Of a DNA stretch of 64,000 nt, positions 43,751-59,441 are shown piece by piece. The first letter of the stretch is position 1. Each line of letters starts with the position of its first letter. A program made the position numbers and the translations under genes. Origin of the DNA: Chondrilla cf. caribensis (lineage: Eukaryota; Porifera; Demospongiae; Chondrillida; Chondrillidae). Under the pieces are notes generated by a model. It was not told where the DNA came from, did no database searches, and was given only the letters and a program-made list of their open reading frames with translations. The DNA lies in contig OZ026560.1 of NCBI GenBank assembly GCA_964020155.1, positions 2,162,759-2,226,758 on the forward strand, written 5' to 3'.

Positions 43751-43976
43751 TTTAGTGGTTAAGACATGGGCACAAAGGCATTATGACATATAAAATACCG
43801 AGTCCTGAGGGCACGAAGCGCCCAAGGGCGAGTGTTTTTTATATGTCATAATGCCCAAGTGTTCATGTCTTAACCATTATAGCATCCGTTGCTAACACTT
43901 TATACTGTTGCTAGCGCTTTATACATTATAAAATTGCTGTATACAGATATCGTACTGTTTCTATGGTAACGGATGC
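43751..43976 (-). mobile_element. Double-hairpin foldback element, unit 3
   Basis: Orthologous to the elements at 10962 and 27392, same site and orientation, nearly identical to the unit 2 copy. Confidence 0.78.
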
Positions 43977-44560
43977 TATATTGTAGTACTATGCCCATGT
44001 ATATGACTATACAGGTCATAGTATAGTCTATAATGGCGACTGTATATCAGAACCTGTTTTGACTATAGAGAATTTTTGTGTTGTGTTTTATGTTGTAACA
44101 TCCTGGTTATTACATGCACTGTGGACAGAGGATGTAGCATCTTCATGCATGAGATGTAAGTATGCATTAATATATTAGGAGTCACCTGCACGTGTGTGTG
44201 TGTGTGTGTGTGTACACATACCAATACGTATATTATTTACACTATTATAATAACTCTGTTAGGCTTTTTGATAAATACCACTCCTTGTCAGTAACCCTGG
44301 TAGCATTTGAAAGTTTATGCAGCACATCGATAATCCACAATAATAAATACTCATATTATTGCATAATGTCACGAAATGCACCGACTACAATTACTAATAA
44401 GATTCTTGTGTACTACAGTCCAACTTGCTTAGTAAGTTCCTTGAAGCTAGGGCACACCAAATTCAGTATTTTTTATCAGATCAGATCTTATCCTATCAGT
44501 ACTGGTTGACTAGTGTACAAGACCTAGGGACTGAGTGATGTGTGTGTATTAACAGCAATA

Positions 44561-44628
44561 TGTACTAACCAGGAGTGTGTACTAACCAGGAGTGTGTGCT
44601 AACCAGGAGTGTATGCTAACCAGGAGTC
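44561..44628. repeat. 17-bp tandem repeat, 4 copies, unit 3
   Basis: Same four-copy array as in units 1 and 2. Confidence 0.92.
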
Positions 44629-45357
44629 ACCTACACTGTACAGCCAAAGTCATTGTCAGATACCCGGACTAAGATTTGCGCAGCAGAACCTCCAAGTTGA
44701 TAATCCAATTGCAACACAATTAGTGGGAATACGTGGCCTTGTGTTGAACTAACAAGGTTTTTGGTTTGCAAAGGTCTTTACAGCACAGTCTGTAATGATG
44801 GATGTATTGTAGAACCTGTTCTGACTATGGAGACTTTTTGATAATGAAGGCGATATGGAAGTTCCACTGTGTATTATTATATTTAAATCAAATCAGGTAG
44901 AATACAACCTGTCAGTGGTGAATGCAGGCAAAATCAAAATCTAGAACCTGCTGGGTGATGCCTTTGTAGGTGTATGGACACACATGCATACCTGGAAGTG
45001 GGTGTGTCGAATCATCAGCAAAATGGCTGCTAATCAAAGTGAACGTTGAAAATGGATAATACATTTTGATAGCAGTTCTTCCAGAGGACAAACATACACA
45101 TAATAATAGGTATGTCCTTTGGAACAAGTACAGTTGATCCTTAAATTAGCAAAGAAATGAACATATGAAATTAACAGGCATGTGCTGGAATTTCTGGTCT
45201 GTTATAGGAGGGTATGGATGAAGTTCCAGCTATGGATTAATAGACAACCATGAGGCTATGTTCTATGCTGAACTTTCACCTCAGCATTGTATTACTTGTA
45301 GTCAGTTTTCAACACTGTAGGTTGGTTTATTTGACATTAATGAAGTGCTAATCGATC

Positions 45358-48300
45358 AATGTACAGTTTTAGCAAGTATCCAATCAAGCTGAGGAACATG
45401 TGTCCATAGAGCCTGATGAATCCCAGCTGTGTGTGTGTACGGGTACGGGATATAGACACACCAGCCAGGGCTTTGATCTTCCCTCCACTGGAATACAAGT
45501 CTGTGTGTATACGTACAAATATTATTGATGTTAGATGTAAAGGAAACTTCCAAGCATGACCATGTTGTCCAGGCCATTCACTTCGGCAACATCACTTCCT
45601 ATGGAGCACAGCACATCACGCCAACACACACACACACAACTTAGTTCACATAAAAGACTTCATTTCCTTATCAACTCCAGTAACACCAACATTGGCTGGG
45701 TGGACCCGTGGTAGCTTCTGAATTTGGTGATAAACTTCCTTGGCTTCCTTTACTCACACACCACAAGGAGCATAATACAAATAGATTATGTGATCTATGC
45801 AATACTTCACACATACTACAGCATTGGGTCATTTATACACCGTGGGCATGTACACTCGCAGTCTGTTGTCAAAACAGCAAAGGCCACATCCTCTAGAATC
45901 CAATAGCTAGAGTTTATGTCTCTGATGCAACAAGGATATACAACAGAATCCTTCTAATACAGGATTCTGTGGTTGCATACATTGATTACTACTGACTAAG
46001 CATTTGCTACATGGAAAAAAATATGGAGAGTTAATTTGACAGTTTAGCATGTTTATGAAGTACTCACACACACCAACTTGCTACTACACACTATGTTGGG
46101 TGCCTGCTATCTCCCAGTGCAGCATTTAACACTAGAGGAACAAGAATTTCCACTCCAACAGAAAATCTTAGCAATACCATTTACAGCTAATAGGGCACAG
46201 ACCATCATACCATCTTGAGCAGTGAGGACTGAATCTCTCTCATTCTCTCCATCATGCAACATCACCAAATCAAACATATGTGTTAGCCAGGTATCATCTG
46301 TTCATCAACTACACTTACACATATTTTTTTGCTTCAACGTGTATCCACGACACTTTTAATTTCATCATCTACAGTATGTAATGTGACATGGTGTATGTAC
46401 TGTATGAAAACATTCTTCACAAAGAGATGAAGCAAAATATTCAGACGATATCACATCCAAGTTTGGTGCACATACCTCAACAAAGTGCTCTTAATAGAGT
46501 CTACATAACAGCATATATACGTACGTACATACATACACTAAAGAATTACACAGAACACTTCATTTGTATCATTTGAGATGTATGTAAAATTATATGATAC
46601 CAGTTTGCATTTACACCACCACTCCCACTGCACTGCACACATGAAATTGTACATGTACTACATTTGCCAGCAGTCAATACCATATACAGTATAGCACTTC
46701 TCACCACATGCAGCCTGAGTGGCTGCGTGTGGGCTGATCATAGACAATTGACAACTTTTGAATCAATGAGATTTGCTTAACCTTCTGATGGCTCCGAGTG
46801 AAATTCAAAGTCACTTCTCTAGCTGGTTACTGTTTGAGCTTGTAGGTTAAATGATGATTGATATTCGTCAACATGTCGCCCACCATCAATCACGAGCTTC
46901 ACCACACACTGAGGACTCACTGGTAGTATAACACAATGTACACAAGAAGCAAAGAACTGTACAAATGTACAGTGTGGTTGTCATAGAGTACAGTACATTC
47001 TTTACGTAGGGTTGACACAAAAACAAAATGGCTACCCTTCAACAAGCATACGTTACATGAATGATTTGGAAATATTTTGTATTGCTGAATATATTGAAGT
47101 GAAACCTCTCCATTATAAACCTCTGAATTAATGAAATCGTCATAATAAGGATAACAATCTGGTTTACAGCGTAGTACTGTAGTGTGTACATATTGAATGA
47201 CCTCTGAATTGAGGACACCATTTTGATAAGGGCATGAAGTTAAGGTCCAACAGTGTCCTTTATAGAGAGGTTCCCTTGTATAGGGTATGTTGGAGTGCAG
47301 GGGGTACACAAGAGGAAAATCCAGTTTTATTTAAGACAAAACACTTTTGAAACAATTCTGACAGTATCTAGTTCAGCAATTATATGTACATTGTAACAGA
47401 GACGTCAATTCGTAGACAGTGTTTCAGTAGTGTTTCACCATTGGTATAACTGTTATTTTCATCATGTGTCAATCCAAATGGCCGGGTAACTCTGAACGGG
47501 AATGAATACCCCGAACACCAAACTAACTCCAAGTTCATGCATGCAGGTGTTATCCCCACAGATGTAAGTGATTCAATGGTAGAAGACAGTTGTTCGTAGC
47601 TCAACATTGCTATGCCTAAAGACTTCAATTATGAGTTACTCCCATTTATTCCAAATTCAGCATTTCCCATTTATGCAGCATTGATTTTGCATGAAAATGA
47701 CCAAGTGTACTGTCAACATGCCTAACAGTATCCTTTAATTAAATACATACAAGTTTTTGCTTGTTAAATAGAACTACAGTAGAACCTCTCTATTAAGGAC
47801 ACTTTGGAACTACAATATTATCTCCTCGATGTTTGCACAGATGTTTGCTCAATCCAGAAGACAGTCAATACACAACATACCCCACTGGGAGTCAAATATG
47901 ATCTCCATATTACAGATATTCATTCCACTTAGACACTTGTAATAGAGATAGAGGCTACACTCAGGTTCGTACACAGGGTTATCCAAAGGAGGGTGGGTAA
48001 GTGATGAGGTTAAGTTCAAAATTGAAATAGTAACAGCTTTGACAGATTCAGCTCAACTCCCTGCAGACCCCTTTGTGGGCTTCTCAACTGGCTTTTTGCA
48101 TGGATAGGTTCACTGGGCATTGAGCTGTTGGCTATGTAACCGGATTTATCCAACACCTGGTTTAGCGCACACATTTCCAAGGCATACCCAGTGGCCACTG
48201 TAACCCTATTTACCAGTTGGCCACATGTTTACGTTGGTGTAAGTGGACTCTGTTGTTGTTTTGACTTGAACCCTTGTTACATGTACACTGTATAAGGTTT

Positions 48301-48738
48301 CTACATCAATAGAATTTCACACACACACACACACAAACATACATACATGTACACACTATGTTTGACCGTTCACAATGTCATGTGTATGTCTGTGGTTAAA
48401 CCACTCGCTACAAAGAGCAATTCAGGCTAGTTTAGGTAGACATTACAGAGCTGTACAGGGTAAGAGTGATGTGTACGTAGGTGATATAATGTCTGTACGT
48501 ACACTAGATTTCTGGCATATATCCAATGGTTCATACTAACATGCAACATACACTCTTTACTAAATGGTATCGAGTGGTATAGGGCATCCATGGTTGCACA
48601 GAGTGACGTGCACATGGTATCCAGACCTATGACATCCAGATACTGGTTACGTATAATATTATACACAACATGGAGCATCCGTGATCCTGTGCAGTGACCT
48701 AGTCTAATATTGAGCCATAAGTGTAGATTCACGTGGCT
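45358..48738 (-). pseudogene. Gene C, unit 3 copy; keeps an extra 5' exon but has its own frameshift
   Basis: Homologous to the gene C segments of units 1 and 2. The exon 46782-46818 reads RSDFEFHSEPSE and lacks the TAA of the other copies. The preceding exon 46831-46919 is open. About 48500-48738 reads as protein (LGHCTGSRMLHVVYNIIRNQ, then YLDVIGLDTMCTSLCATMD) and is absent from units 1 and 2, so it may be the original 5' coding part. Against function: the next exon has a 1-nt deletion (AAGTGCTCTTAAT near 46487 against AAGTGCTTCTTAAT in the other units), and the CAG-to-TAG change seen in unit 2 is also present. Family not recognised. Confidence 0.45.
47101..47278. mobile_element. Degenerate small TIR element, unit 3
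   Basis: Same element and position as in units 1 and 2, with several substitutions. Confidence 0.4.
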
Positions 48739-49035
48739 TACAATAGCCTAGTTCAAGGCGATAATGTACAGTACATGTTCTAACTGTGGTCTCCGTGCGC
48801 AGGGTATAGAGCATGTTTGAAACTGCTTTCCTGAAACAAAATAGATACTTTAAGCCTTGCCATGGGAGGATGAATGGATTGCAATATAAATCTATGCAAG
48901 TGGGTGAAGGTGTATCTTAGAACCTACCATCGCTAACTACTTCCAAATCGACTTTAGTTACAGCATCTTCCATACAGCAAGCCATAGATTATAAAAGACA
49001 TTCCGATCCATCCGTGACAAAACAGGGCTCCTTCA

Positions 49036-49074
49036 TACACGTCACAGAACGTATGCGTACGTTGCGTCACGTGG
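49036..49074 (+). promoter_or_regulatory. CRE/E-box-like block upstream of gene B, unit 3
   Basis: Same block with a 2-bp insertion (CATACACGTCACAG). The CACGTGG and CGTATGCGTACG parts are unchanged despite more divergence around them. Confidence 0.4.
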
Positions 49075-49106
49075 TAAGGGTCTGACTAACTGCAGAAAGT
49101 TCTAAA

Positions 49107-52059
49107 ATGTCTGAAGGACACGAAGTGTTGCTACGATTGTGGACACTGCTGAATTCTCACCAATATGACATCAATGAAGTGAAAAGTCTCATTTCCAGTG
49201 GTAGACTCCTGGGTTATCTGTTTACTCAGTTGAAGACGGACGACGAGAAAGGATACAAGCGAATCCGTCCTGTACGTCGAAGGCCAGGCCTAGGCGTGTT
49301 GCTTTGAGAATACACGGCTTTAGCTACTGCAGCTGGTGTTTGGTAATAATGGTAAACTGATTATAGTGGGAGATACATATTGTACCCCTCAGCCCAAATT
49401 CTTAACCTTCTGATAAAAATTCCAGCAGCAGGATACAAGCGAATCCGTCCTGTACGTCGAAGGCCAGGCTTAGGCGTGTTGATTGCTAAAAACTCAACAT
49501 GCTGTAATTTATTCTCATTCAAACCCTTATTTCTCCATTTAACGAATCAATTGGAGAAGATTACTACAGTCCACATTTATGCAATCCAGTTATCAATGGA
49601 TTGTATTGTACAGTACAATATTTATGCTATCTGTACTTTTCCCTCTACCAGTACTAATCATCTATGTACAAACATCTCATTCAGGGAATTTTGTTGCACT
49701 ATGCGGCCACTCAGCATGATAGTGGAGTTCTTTGCTCAGTGTTAACACTGTACAAACGAAGGGATTGTCTACCAAAGGCGTTGTTGACTCGCAATGTTCA
49801 CCAGGAGACTCCACTTCTGGCTGCCTTGTCTGTACAGGAGCATTGTCTGCCTAATGTACTGATTTTGTGTAGAGCATGCAAGGACATGGCACCAGGTGTC
49901 TTTGTCATGACAGATGGCTCAGGTGTGTTACTTGAGAATAAAACTACAGTACATGCTTTAGATTCGTTGTATTGTCACGTGGATGGAGCAATACTTCTAA
50001 TCATACACAAATGTACTATGTTACCTGTATATTTACCTACATATATTCTTCTGTGTTCACTGGTATTCATTTGAGTTCACAAATACTCAGATGTGTTAAC
50101 CTGACAGTGTGTTCACCTGTGTTCAGATGTATTCACCAATGTTTGGTGAATACATCTGAACACAGGTGAACACACTGATCATTTTTTCACACAATATAAA
50201 TTACAATATACATTTACTGTTGTGGTTACGCATAGGAACATATATTATCTATATGTACGTGTGTGTCCAACTTCGTATAGTCTCTCCTTTCAACTTGTGT
50301 TACCTATCAGGCTCAACGCTGTTCCATCATCTGCTACGGTGGGAGCCCCCTTCTCCACACATAGTGAGTATAACCAAATTTCTCCTGGATCAAGAGGAAT
50401 GTCAGTCACTGCTATTGCAAAAAGCACACGTCTACGGAGACGAGATGACTCCACTGCAACTAGCTCATTACAAAGAGGTAATTTGGGTTTTTAAGGTAGC
50501 TTAGTGTCATTGTAAGCTACATAATATGGCTGTGATTGTGAGTTGCTGACACCAATTCATGGCAAAATGTTACCTGGTCTCCCTAAGCAAGTTGTGCTGT
50601 ATTCTTCCATCATGTGAAGTTGTAGGATCCATCGTTTAATTCTGTGTGCTTACATACAGTACCATCTGTGTACATTCAGTGTTCGATGAAAGCCTCCATT
50701 GATTTTGATGTGAGATGGAAGAAACCTGTACCTGATGCCAAAATGGTTAGTGTGCACATGCTAGTGCTAGGCCTTGATGCATTATGTTATAAAGATGTTC
50801 TAATACTGTACGTAGTACTTGAATTCTTGAATTCTGCAGAAAATGGTCCTGCATGATCCTTCACATTCAAATCTTGTTTCTAATATTATTCAAATATTAT
50901 TACATAGTGTAAATTTGTGTATTGTTGCATGTGTGTGTGTTGCTGCATGTTTGTGTAGGGAGGAGGTGTTGTGTTTGTGTTCATGTGGGTGTTGCATGTG
51001 TGTTTGAGGATGCGGGCGTGAGTGTAGGTGTTCATTTAGTGTACATACATGTGTTCTTGTTTATCTACTGTATGTCTATGTCTTTATGTAGCCTGTTACA
51101 GTGTTTGTAGTGTATTCCATGTGAAGACGGTCCTTGCTGTGTGTAGGTTTCTCTGAATGTTTATAGACAATTGAAGGAGATTCTTGAGATTGCGACCGCT
51201 GAACAGGAGGCAAGTTGAATAATGAGTGATGCTAGCAAATGTGCTTATTTGTAAACTGCCGTCTGTCTGTAGGTGTGCTACAGAGTGACAAGGTGATAAT
51301 TGACAACATCAATTATTATCACCTTGTCATCGTGTAGAACAACTATTGTACATAGACAGACTACATACATCTATTCCGTGTGATGTTACAATATTGCTTC
51401 ACTTTCACTCCAACACTGTATGGTGCACAGGTGGGCATTGTTTTAAAGAAATCAGTTGTTGAAGAAGAGAGGAGAATCACAGCTAAGAAAGAGGAAATAT
51501 CTTCTCTCATAAAGCAACACATTGAAGCCGAAAAGTATGTTGTTGTAGTTAAAGCTCTGCACCTATAGCAGTGTTGGTTTCGTCTCAATGAATATTGTTA
51601 ATATGCAACCTATTATGTACATGTAGTTGGCATATAGCTGTCAAGTTTATATTTGTTGAAGATGAGGAAGCAGCTTTGGTTAGTTCCACTGACTTGGTAC
51701 ATAGCCACAATGTTTTTGTAATAGTACTCTCAGTGTTCATTGTACACCATTTATGTTGTCTAAAACCTATCCCAATTTGGGATAGTTTACTCACACAAGC
51801 AGTGCACCATACGTTACTACTCATACACTGTAGTCATTTGTAACATACGTAGTTTGGTAGTTGTACTCTGAAAGTTCTACATAGCTGAGTACTAAAACTT
51901 TGTGTGAATTTGTATGTATACTGTGCATTACTGTACCTGTCTTGTATTGTTGTACGTACTTAGATGGCTTTGTGTCACATTGTTGATCATCTTTTGACCT
52001 CTGAGGAACAGCCAAACATCAACCTACCTCTGGATGAGGTGACTGTCAAGAGATTAGCC
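49107..52059 (+). CDS. Ankyrin-like gene B, most complete copy (unit 3/4 junction)
   Basis: Exon 1 49107-49271 (55 codons), exon 2 about 49685-50012, exon 3 50311-50477, exon 4 50680-50745, exon 5 51147-51209 with a GC donor, a charged exon 51431-51534 and exon 51964-52059. Exon 2 reads GILLHYAATQHDSGVLCSVL.. and QETPLLAALSVQEHCLPN; exon 3 has STLFHHLLRW and EMTPLQLAHYKE. Both have the spacing of ankyrin helices (TPLxLA-type turns). Phases close from exon 1 to exon 5. Around 51270-51430 the frame was not resolved because of a hairpin inside the expected exon. A cytoplasmic protein-binding role is the usual inference for ankyrin repeats; a specific function is not known. The 3' end was not found with confidence. 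Confidence 0.6.
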
Positions 52060-53423
52060 GTGAGTCATGGGAAGCCTGTATGCATGAGTGGTGTTTGCGC
52101 ACATCCAACTTTGAATGTGGATACTGTGTAGGGTTTGTAAGTGTTGGATATTATGCTGGCAAAAACAGTATTCACGTGTAGTACATTGTTGTAATGTGCT
52201 TGTTTGTTGTGAATGTGACTATATACTGTATATAGGTTAAGTTTGCAGGGTTTACTTTGTGAATTTCACAATGTCTGGATTTGATAACATTAATTCACAA
52301 ATAGTTTCTACTCCATTGGTTAGAAAGAATCCAATGCATGGATTCATCCTTCCATTAAAACCAGTAACTGGAGTTTAAATCTTTTGAGCTTGGGTGTGTT
52401 AGGTTTAGAAGAACCTTTGCTGAAGATATTACTTTCGGTAAAGCCATTTCACTTGAATTCTCACCCCATTTTCTAATTGTGGGCATTTTGAAGTCGGCCA
52501 TCTTTTTTCTTACAATATAAATTATAATATAAATTTAATGTTGCGGCTATGCATAGAAACACATATTATACAATATTATATTATACCGGAAGTCGACATA
52601 CAAATTGTAATCAGTCCTCCAAAATATGTGTTCCATGAAAATTAGCACTCATATGCTATGTGGTACTTGTTATAGGTTTTGTTGGGATGGTCTCCTTCTA
52701 TCTCAGACTTGTGCTACATCACCTGGTACTTATCTTTTGCAACCAAAGACACAAGTATGCACCAGTTTGTATGGAATGAGGTTAGATATTGTCAATATGA
52801 TGTTATGTACATAAATTGTACATAATAATATTATGTACATACATATGTACATAAATTTTATTATCAGATCTAGACACATCGTTAGGATGATATCTGTTGC
52901 TATATACGTATTCAGAGGTAATGCAGCCTCAATAATAGGTGCGTGTAACACTAATATAGAGCATTTGTTTTTAGAGTTAATTTGGTTTAATTTCCTGTAA
53001 TAATAATAATATTATAATAATTATTATTCAACTTATATAACGTTCTTCTCTCTCTTCTCCACATGCATCATGAGGGTTATTGTAAGTGGTTGTAGTGACA
53101 TGTGCATGCACAGATCAGTGCACGTCCCCATTTAGCTGGGATCTATATTATCTGTATGGAAACAATAAATCTGTTTATGTACAGATTACACTATATGCAT
53201 AATAACAATATGTACCAATATGCAGCTATGTTTGTATGTAGTAAATATGGTAGCACACTCGGTTGGATCTTGTGAAGGATGGGCTTAAACAGTATGATAA
53301 CGTTTGATTATTATTGATAAATGTGTTCAATGATATAATGTTCTAAAGATAAATGAATGAATTTGATCTGTAAGATATTCTAAGTGTGAAATACTTTAAA
53401 TGTAACCTTTGGCTTGTTCTTGA

Positions 53424-56300
<2,877 letters not shown>

Positions 56301-56500
56301 NNNNNNNNNNNNNNNNNNNNNNNNNNNNNNNNNNNNNNNNNNNNNNNNNNNNNNNNNNNNNNNNNNNNNNNNNNNNNNNNNNNNNNNNNNNNNNNNNNNN
56401 NNNNNNNNNNNNNNNNNNNNNNNNNNNNNNNNNNNNNNNNNNNNNNNNNNNNNNNNNNNNNNNNNNNNNNNNNNNNNNNNNNNNNNNNNNNNNNNNNNNN
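56301..56500. other. Assembly gap (200 N)
   Basis: Exactly 200 N, typical of a scaffold gap of assigned and not measured length. The left flank is inside LLTP exon 12 of copy 4. The right flank is unrelated sequence. Confidence 0.98.
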
Positions 56501-56670
56501 GTAAAAATGAAGTGTCTGCTTCCATTCAGGACGAAATACGAGCGTCCGAATTTTGATGGCGTCCGAAATAGGAAGCCACGCCCTAAGCCCATTTGTTCTA
56601 TACATTTGTGTGTTTACTGTAGTGTGCCTACTTGTGTGTGTGCGTGTGTGTGTGTTTGTGTGTATTGTGC

Positions 56671-56677
<7 letters not shown>

Positions 56678-56731
<54 letters not shown>
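56678..56731. repeat. (GT)n microsatellite next to the hammerhead motif
   Basis: GT dinucleotides ending 9 bp before stem I of the ribozyme. Confidence 0.93.
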
Positions 56732-56733
<2 letters not shown>

Positions 56734-56739
56734 TTTCTA

Positions 56740-56817
56740 TGCGCACGCTGTACTGATGAGGGCCAAAAAGCCTGAAACAGTCAGTGCCGTTTTGGCCGTG
56801 ACTGTCTGCAGCTCGCA
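56740..56817 (+). ncRNA. Type I hammerhead ribozyme motif
   Basis: Complete hammerhead fold. Stem I: TGCG (56740-56743) pairs CGCA (56814-56817), and GCTGTA (56747-56752) pairs TGCAGC (56807-56812) with one G.U, separated by an internal loop CAC/T. Core CTGATGA is 56753-56759. Stem II is GGGC/GCCT (56760-56763 with 56770-56773, closing G.U) with loop CAAAAA. GAAA is 56774-56777. Stem III: ACAGTCA (56777-56783) pairs TGACTGT (56799-56805), with GCC/GGC pairing further out. The predicted cleavage is after C56806 in a GUC triplet. Stem I is the open one, so it is type I. It sits directly after a (GT)n tract in repeat-rich DNA. Animal hammerheads of this type are known in repeats such as schistosome Sm-alpha. 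Activity is inferred. Confidence 0.85.
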
Positions 56818-56901
56818 ATTGTAATGTTGAAAGGGCATCTTTGATGTATGTATGCGTAAGTGTTTTATTGATTATGTTTTCATAAGTTTGTTTGTGTGTG
56901 A

Positions 56902-56972
<71 letters not shown>

Positions 56973-57325
56973 GTGTGTGTGATGGAATTCTTCAGTACAG
57001 ATGCAGTGTATATAATATGTAACATGCATATTTCCATCATCTTCCCCCTTGTAGATAAGACATTTCTACAAATATTGCTACATACTGAATGCAATATAAA
57101 CATCTGATAATTTCATTTTGTGCTTATACATACATTTTATGCATGCAAATTATTATAATAGAAGACTATGCAAGTATGCCACTCAGGTGTATGCAGTATG
57201 TATACTCAAGTGTATTGTATATGCACATATGTACATTAGAGTACATTTTTATAATAATTGTGCAATTTTGAATTTGAGCACAATCTGGTCTATCATGATT
57301 TCTCTGTCTATCCCACACCCCACAG

Positions 57326-57462
57326 ACCACTGCGGAGGCTATCATGTCTAACCCAACTGTAGTAGACAAGTAGCTCATTGTACTAATTGTAATATACAGG
57401 TTGAGGATGCAATCAAAATGCAAATACTTCCTACTACTTATGCACCTGGTTCCAAAATTATC
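57326..57462 (+). other. Two possible small exons of an unidentified gene
   Basis: 57326-57358 follows CCCCACAG and reads TTAEAIMSNPT before a gtagta donor. 57400-57462 follows ATATACAG and reads VEDAIKMQILPTTYAPGSK before gtacgt. Phases agree (both phase 0). No flanking exons were recognised, so this is weak. Confidence 0.3.
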
Positions 57463-57549
57463 GTACGTATGCCTATTCTCTTCATGTGCTCTCAGTCTGT
57501 AATGTAATACCTCACATCAGCATGAATCTATATGTAGCTCTGATAGGTC

Positions 57550-57605
57550 TGATAGACTATAATAGACTATAATAGACTATAATAGACTATAATAGACTAT
57601 AATAC
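57550..57605. repeat. 10-bp tandem repeat AATAGACTAT, about 5.5 copies
   Basis: Perfect tandem copies of AATAGACTAT following GATAGACTAT. Simple minisatellite. Confidence 0.93.
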
Positions 57606-58342
57606 TATAATGATATAGTTCATATTCTTTCCAATAATATTGTACTACAATTTGATACTACATTAATACCATACTATTAATATATTTTTTAATGTAAATC
57701 CATATAATTACAAATCACACTATACATCCACTATACACTATTAATTGATAGTTAATGATTCCAAATAATACAAAATAGACCTATAAAATTCAATCATAGT
57801 CATTTCTGCTGAGTTCTATTATACCACATTATGCCGTTATGAATGAGACCAGGATTGTGTATATCATGTAGCTTTGAGTGATGTTGTATGGAAGGTTGTT
57901 TACAGTTTTTCACAATACATACATTGTTTTTGTAACTTAGTGCTGTTGACATAAAAGGGACTGTACCTTGAGAATGTGTGATGAATCATGAGTAGCGTAG
58001 GGACTCTTTCCTGGTTGGAAGTTCATTGTCTTCTAGATCTGTTATTCTAGGACTGCAAGTTCACTAAACCACAGACTGAACCCATGCATATTGAATATCC
58101 TATGATGTACGTAATACATAGGTCACTCTGTAAACAGCTAGGACTGTTGTTTACCATAGTGATTTTTCCAAAATTTTATTACATTTTATAATTACGTCTG
58201 GGATATTTAGGGTTGTTCCGTGATTCATTTTCATAATTTTATATGCTTTGATTGGAAAAAGTGCTGTGATTGAGGATTTGATGACAGTTTGGCGTAGATC
58301 GTAGATCTTTTTCTCTGCAGATGTATCATCTTTGTTTTTCAG

Positions 58343-58393
58343 AGACGCCTTGAATTATGGAAGAATGAAGATATCGAGGAACTTTTGAAATAA
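58343..58393 (+). other. Possible terminal exon or retroelement remnant
   Basis: Follows TTTTTCAG and reads RRLELWKNEDIEELLK then TAA. The RRLxLWxxxDIxELL pattern reminds me of a segment seen near reverse transcriptases in animal retroelements; this is from memory and unverified. Confidence 0.25.
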
Positions 58394-59433
58394 AATTAAT
58401 TGATTAATTGTCCCAGCACTAGTATTTATTGATTTGGATTCATCTTTGATCTCAATGTCTTCAAGGTTTGTCCTGAGCTGGAGAGTATATTTTAATGCCA
58501 TTACACTAGTACAAGTAGTAATCCTAACACGTGTAACAATTTCCTCATCATATTAAGATGCATACTTGTGTAGTTTTCTCTATTATGCATTCAAATGCTC
58601 AGTATAAGGCAAATATGTATCCCTTCCAACACTCACCAGCAGACATAAACACGGAGACTGTTATCATCATGTGTCCGTATCATAAATAATTGTAGATTGA
58701 GCCTCTACGAAACTTGATGTAGGTTATTTTCTGCAATTGTCTGATCTATGAAGTGACGTAATAATGTACAGTAGTGTACATATCCTGCAGGCAGAGGGCT
58801 TGTATCGACCAATATACGTATTACTTCTGTTCAATCAATTTTCTACATTGGTTACAGTACATATATCCATAGATGTGCAAGGTGTTATGTACATGGTGGT
58901 GGTGGTGGTGTGTTTGGGTTATATGTTTCATTCACATCATGATATTATACTAGGACATCTGTAAGCCACACCTTGATAGTTACTTACCTTGATACTTACA
59001 TATCAATCAGGATACCTGTGACACATTTGTCTTTGGCTCAGAAGACTGCTACTACTATATGGTTGGTTGATTGGACCACTAGGTGATAGTGTGCACTTGT
59101 TTTATTGGTTTGTTGGGATCTTTTTCACTCTGGATTAGCCTTCTGTCCAGAGGGCTACTATACTAGGCACCCAGCAATAATGAAATAGTACAAACCTGAA
59201 GATGAATGTGGATTGTCACAGTCAGATGATAAGTCCTACGCACATACAGTACACACGAAGATTGTAGAAGATAAGTCTGAAATAAAACAGCAATACAAAA
59301 GCTAACAATATACAACATACACTACCCATCAGTGCTGGATTGGGCCATCATGTGATAGCTATTGTATAATAATAACATTCACACATATTATGCAATACAG
59401 GATGTGGTATCTAATGAATATCATTGAGATTTC

Positions 59434-59441
59434 TTATATAA
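59434..59441 (+). promoter_or_regulatory. TATA-like box of LLTP copy 5
   Basis: TTATATAA 117 bp upstream of the ATG at 59559. It is conserved although the DNA more than about 800 bp upstream is unrelated to the other copies. Confidence 0.5.

Larger units (their letters stand above)
56501..59433. other. Repeat-rich spacer between the gap and the inverted LLTP copy
   Basis: Not homologous to the tandem units until about 58740. Contents: CCGAATTTTGATGGCGTCCG near 56545, two (GT)n tracts (56678-56731 and about 56890-56985), the hammerhead motif and a 10-bp tandem repeat at 57550-57605. Exon-like pieces are at 57326-57358, 57400-57462 and 58343-58393 (+). From 58740 the sequence is homologous, in reverse, to the region upstream of LLTP in the tandem units. 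Confidence 0.6.
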
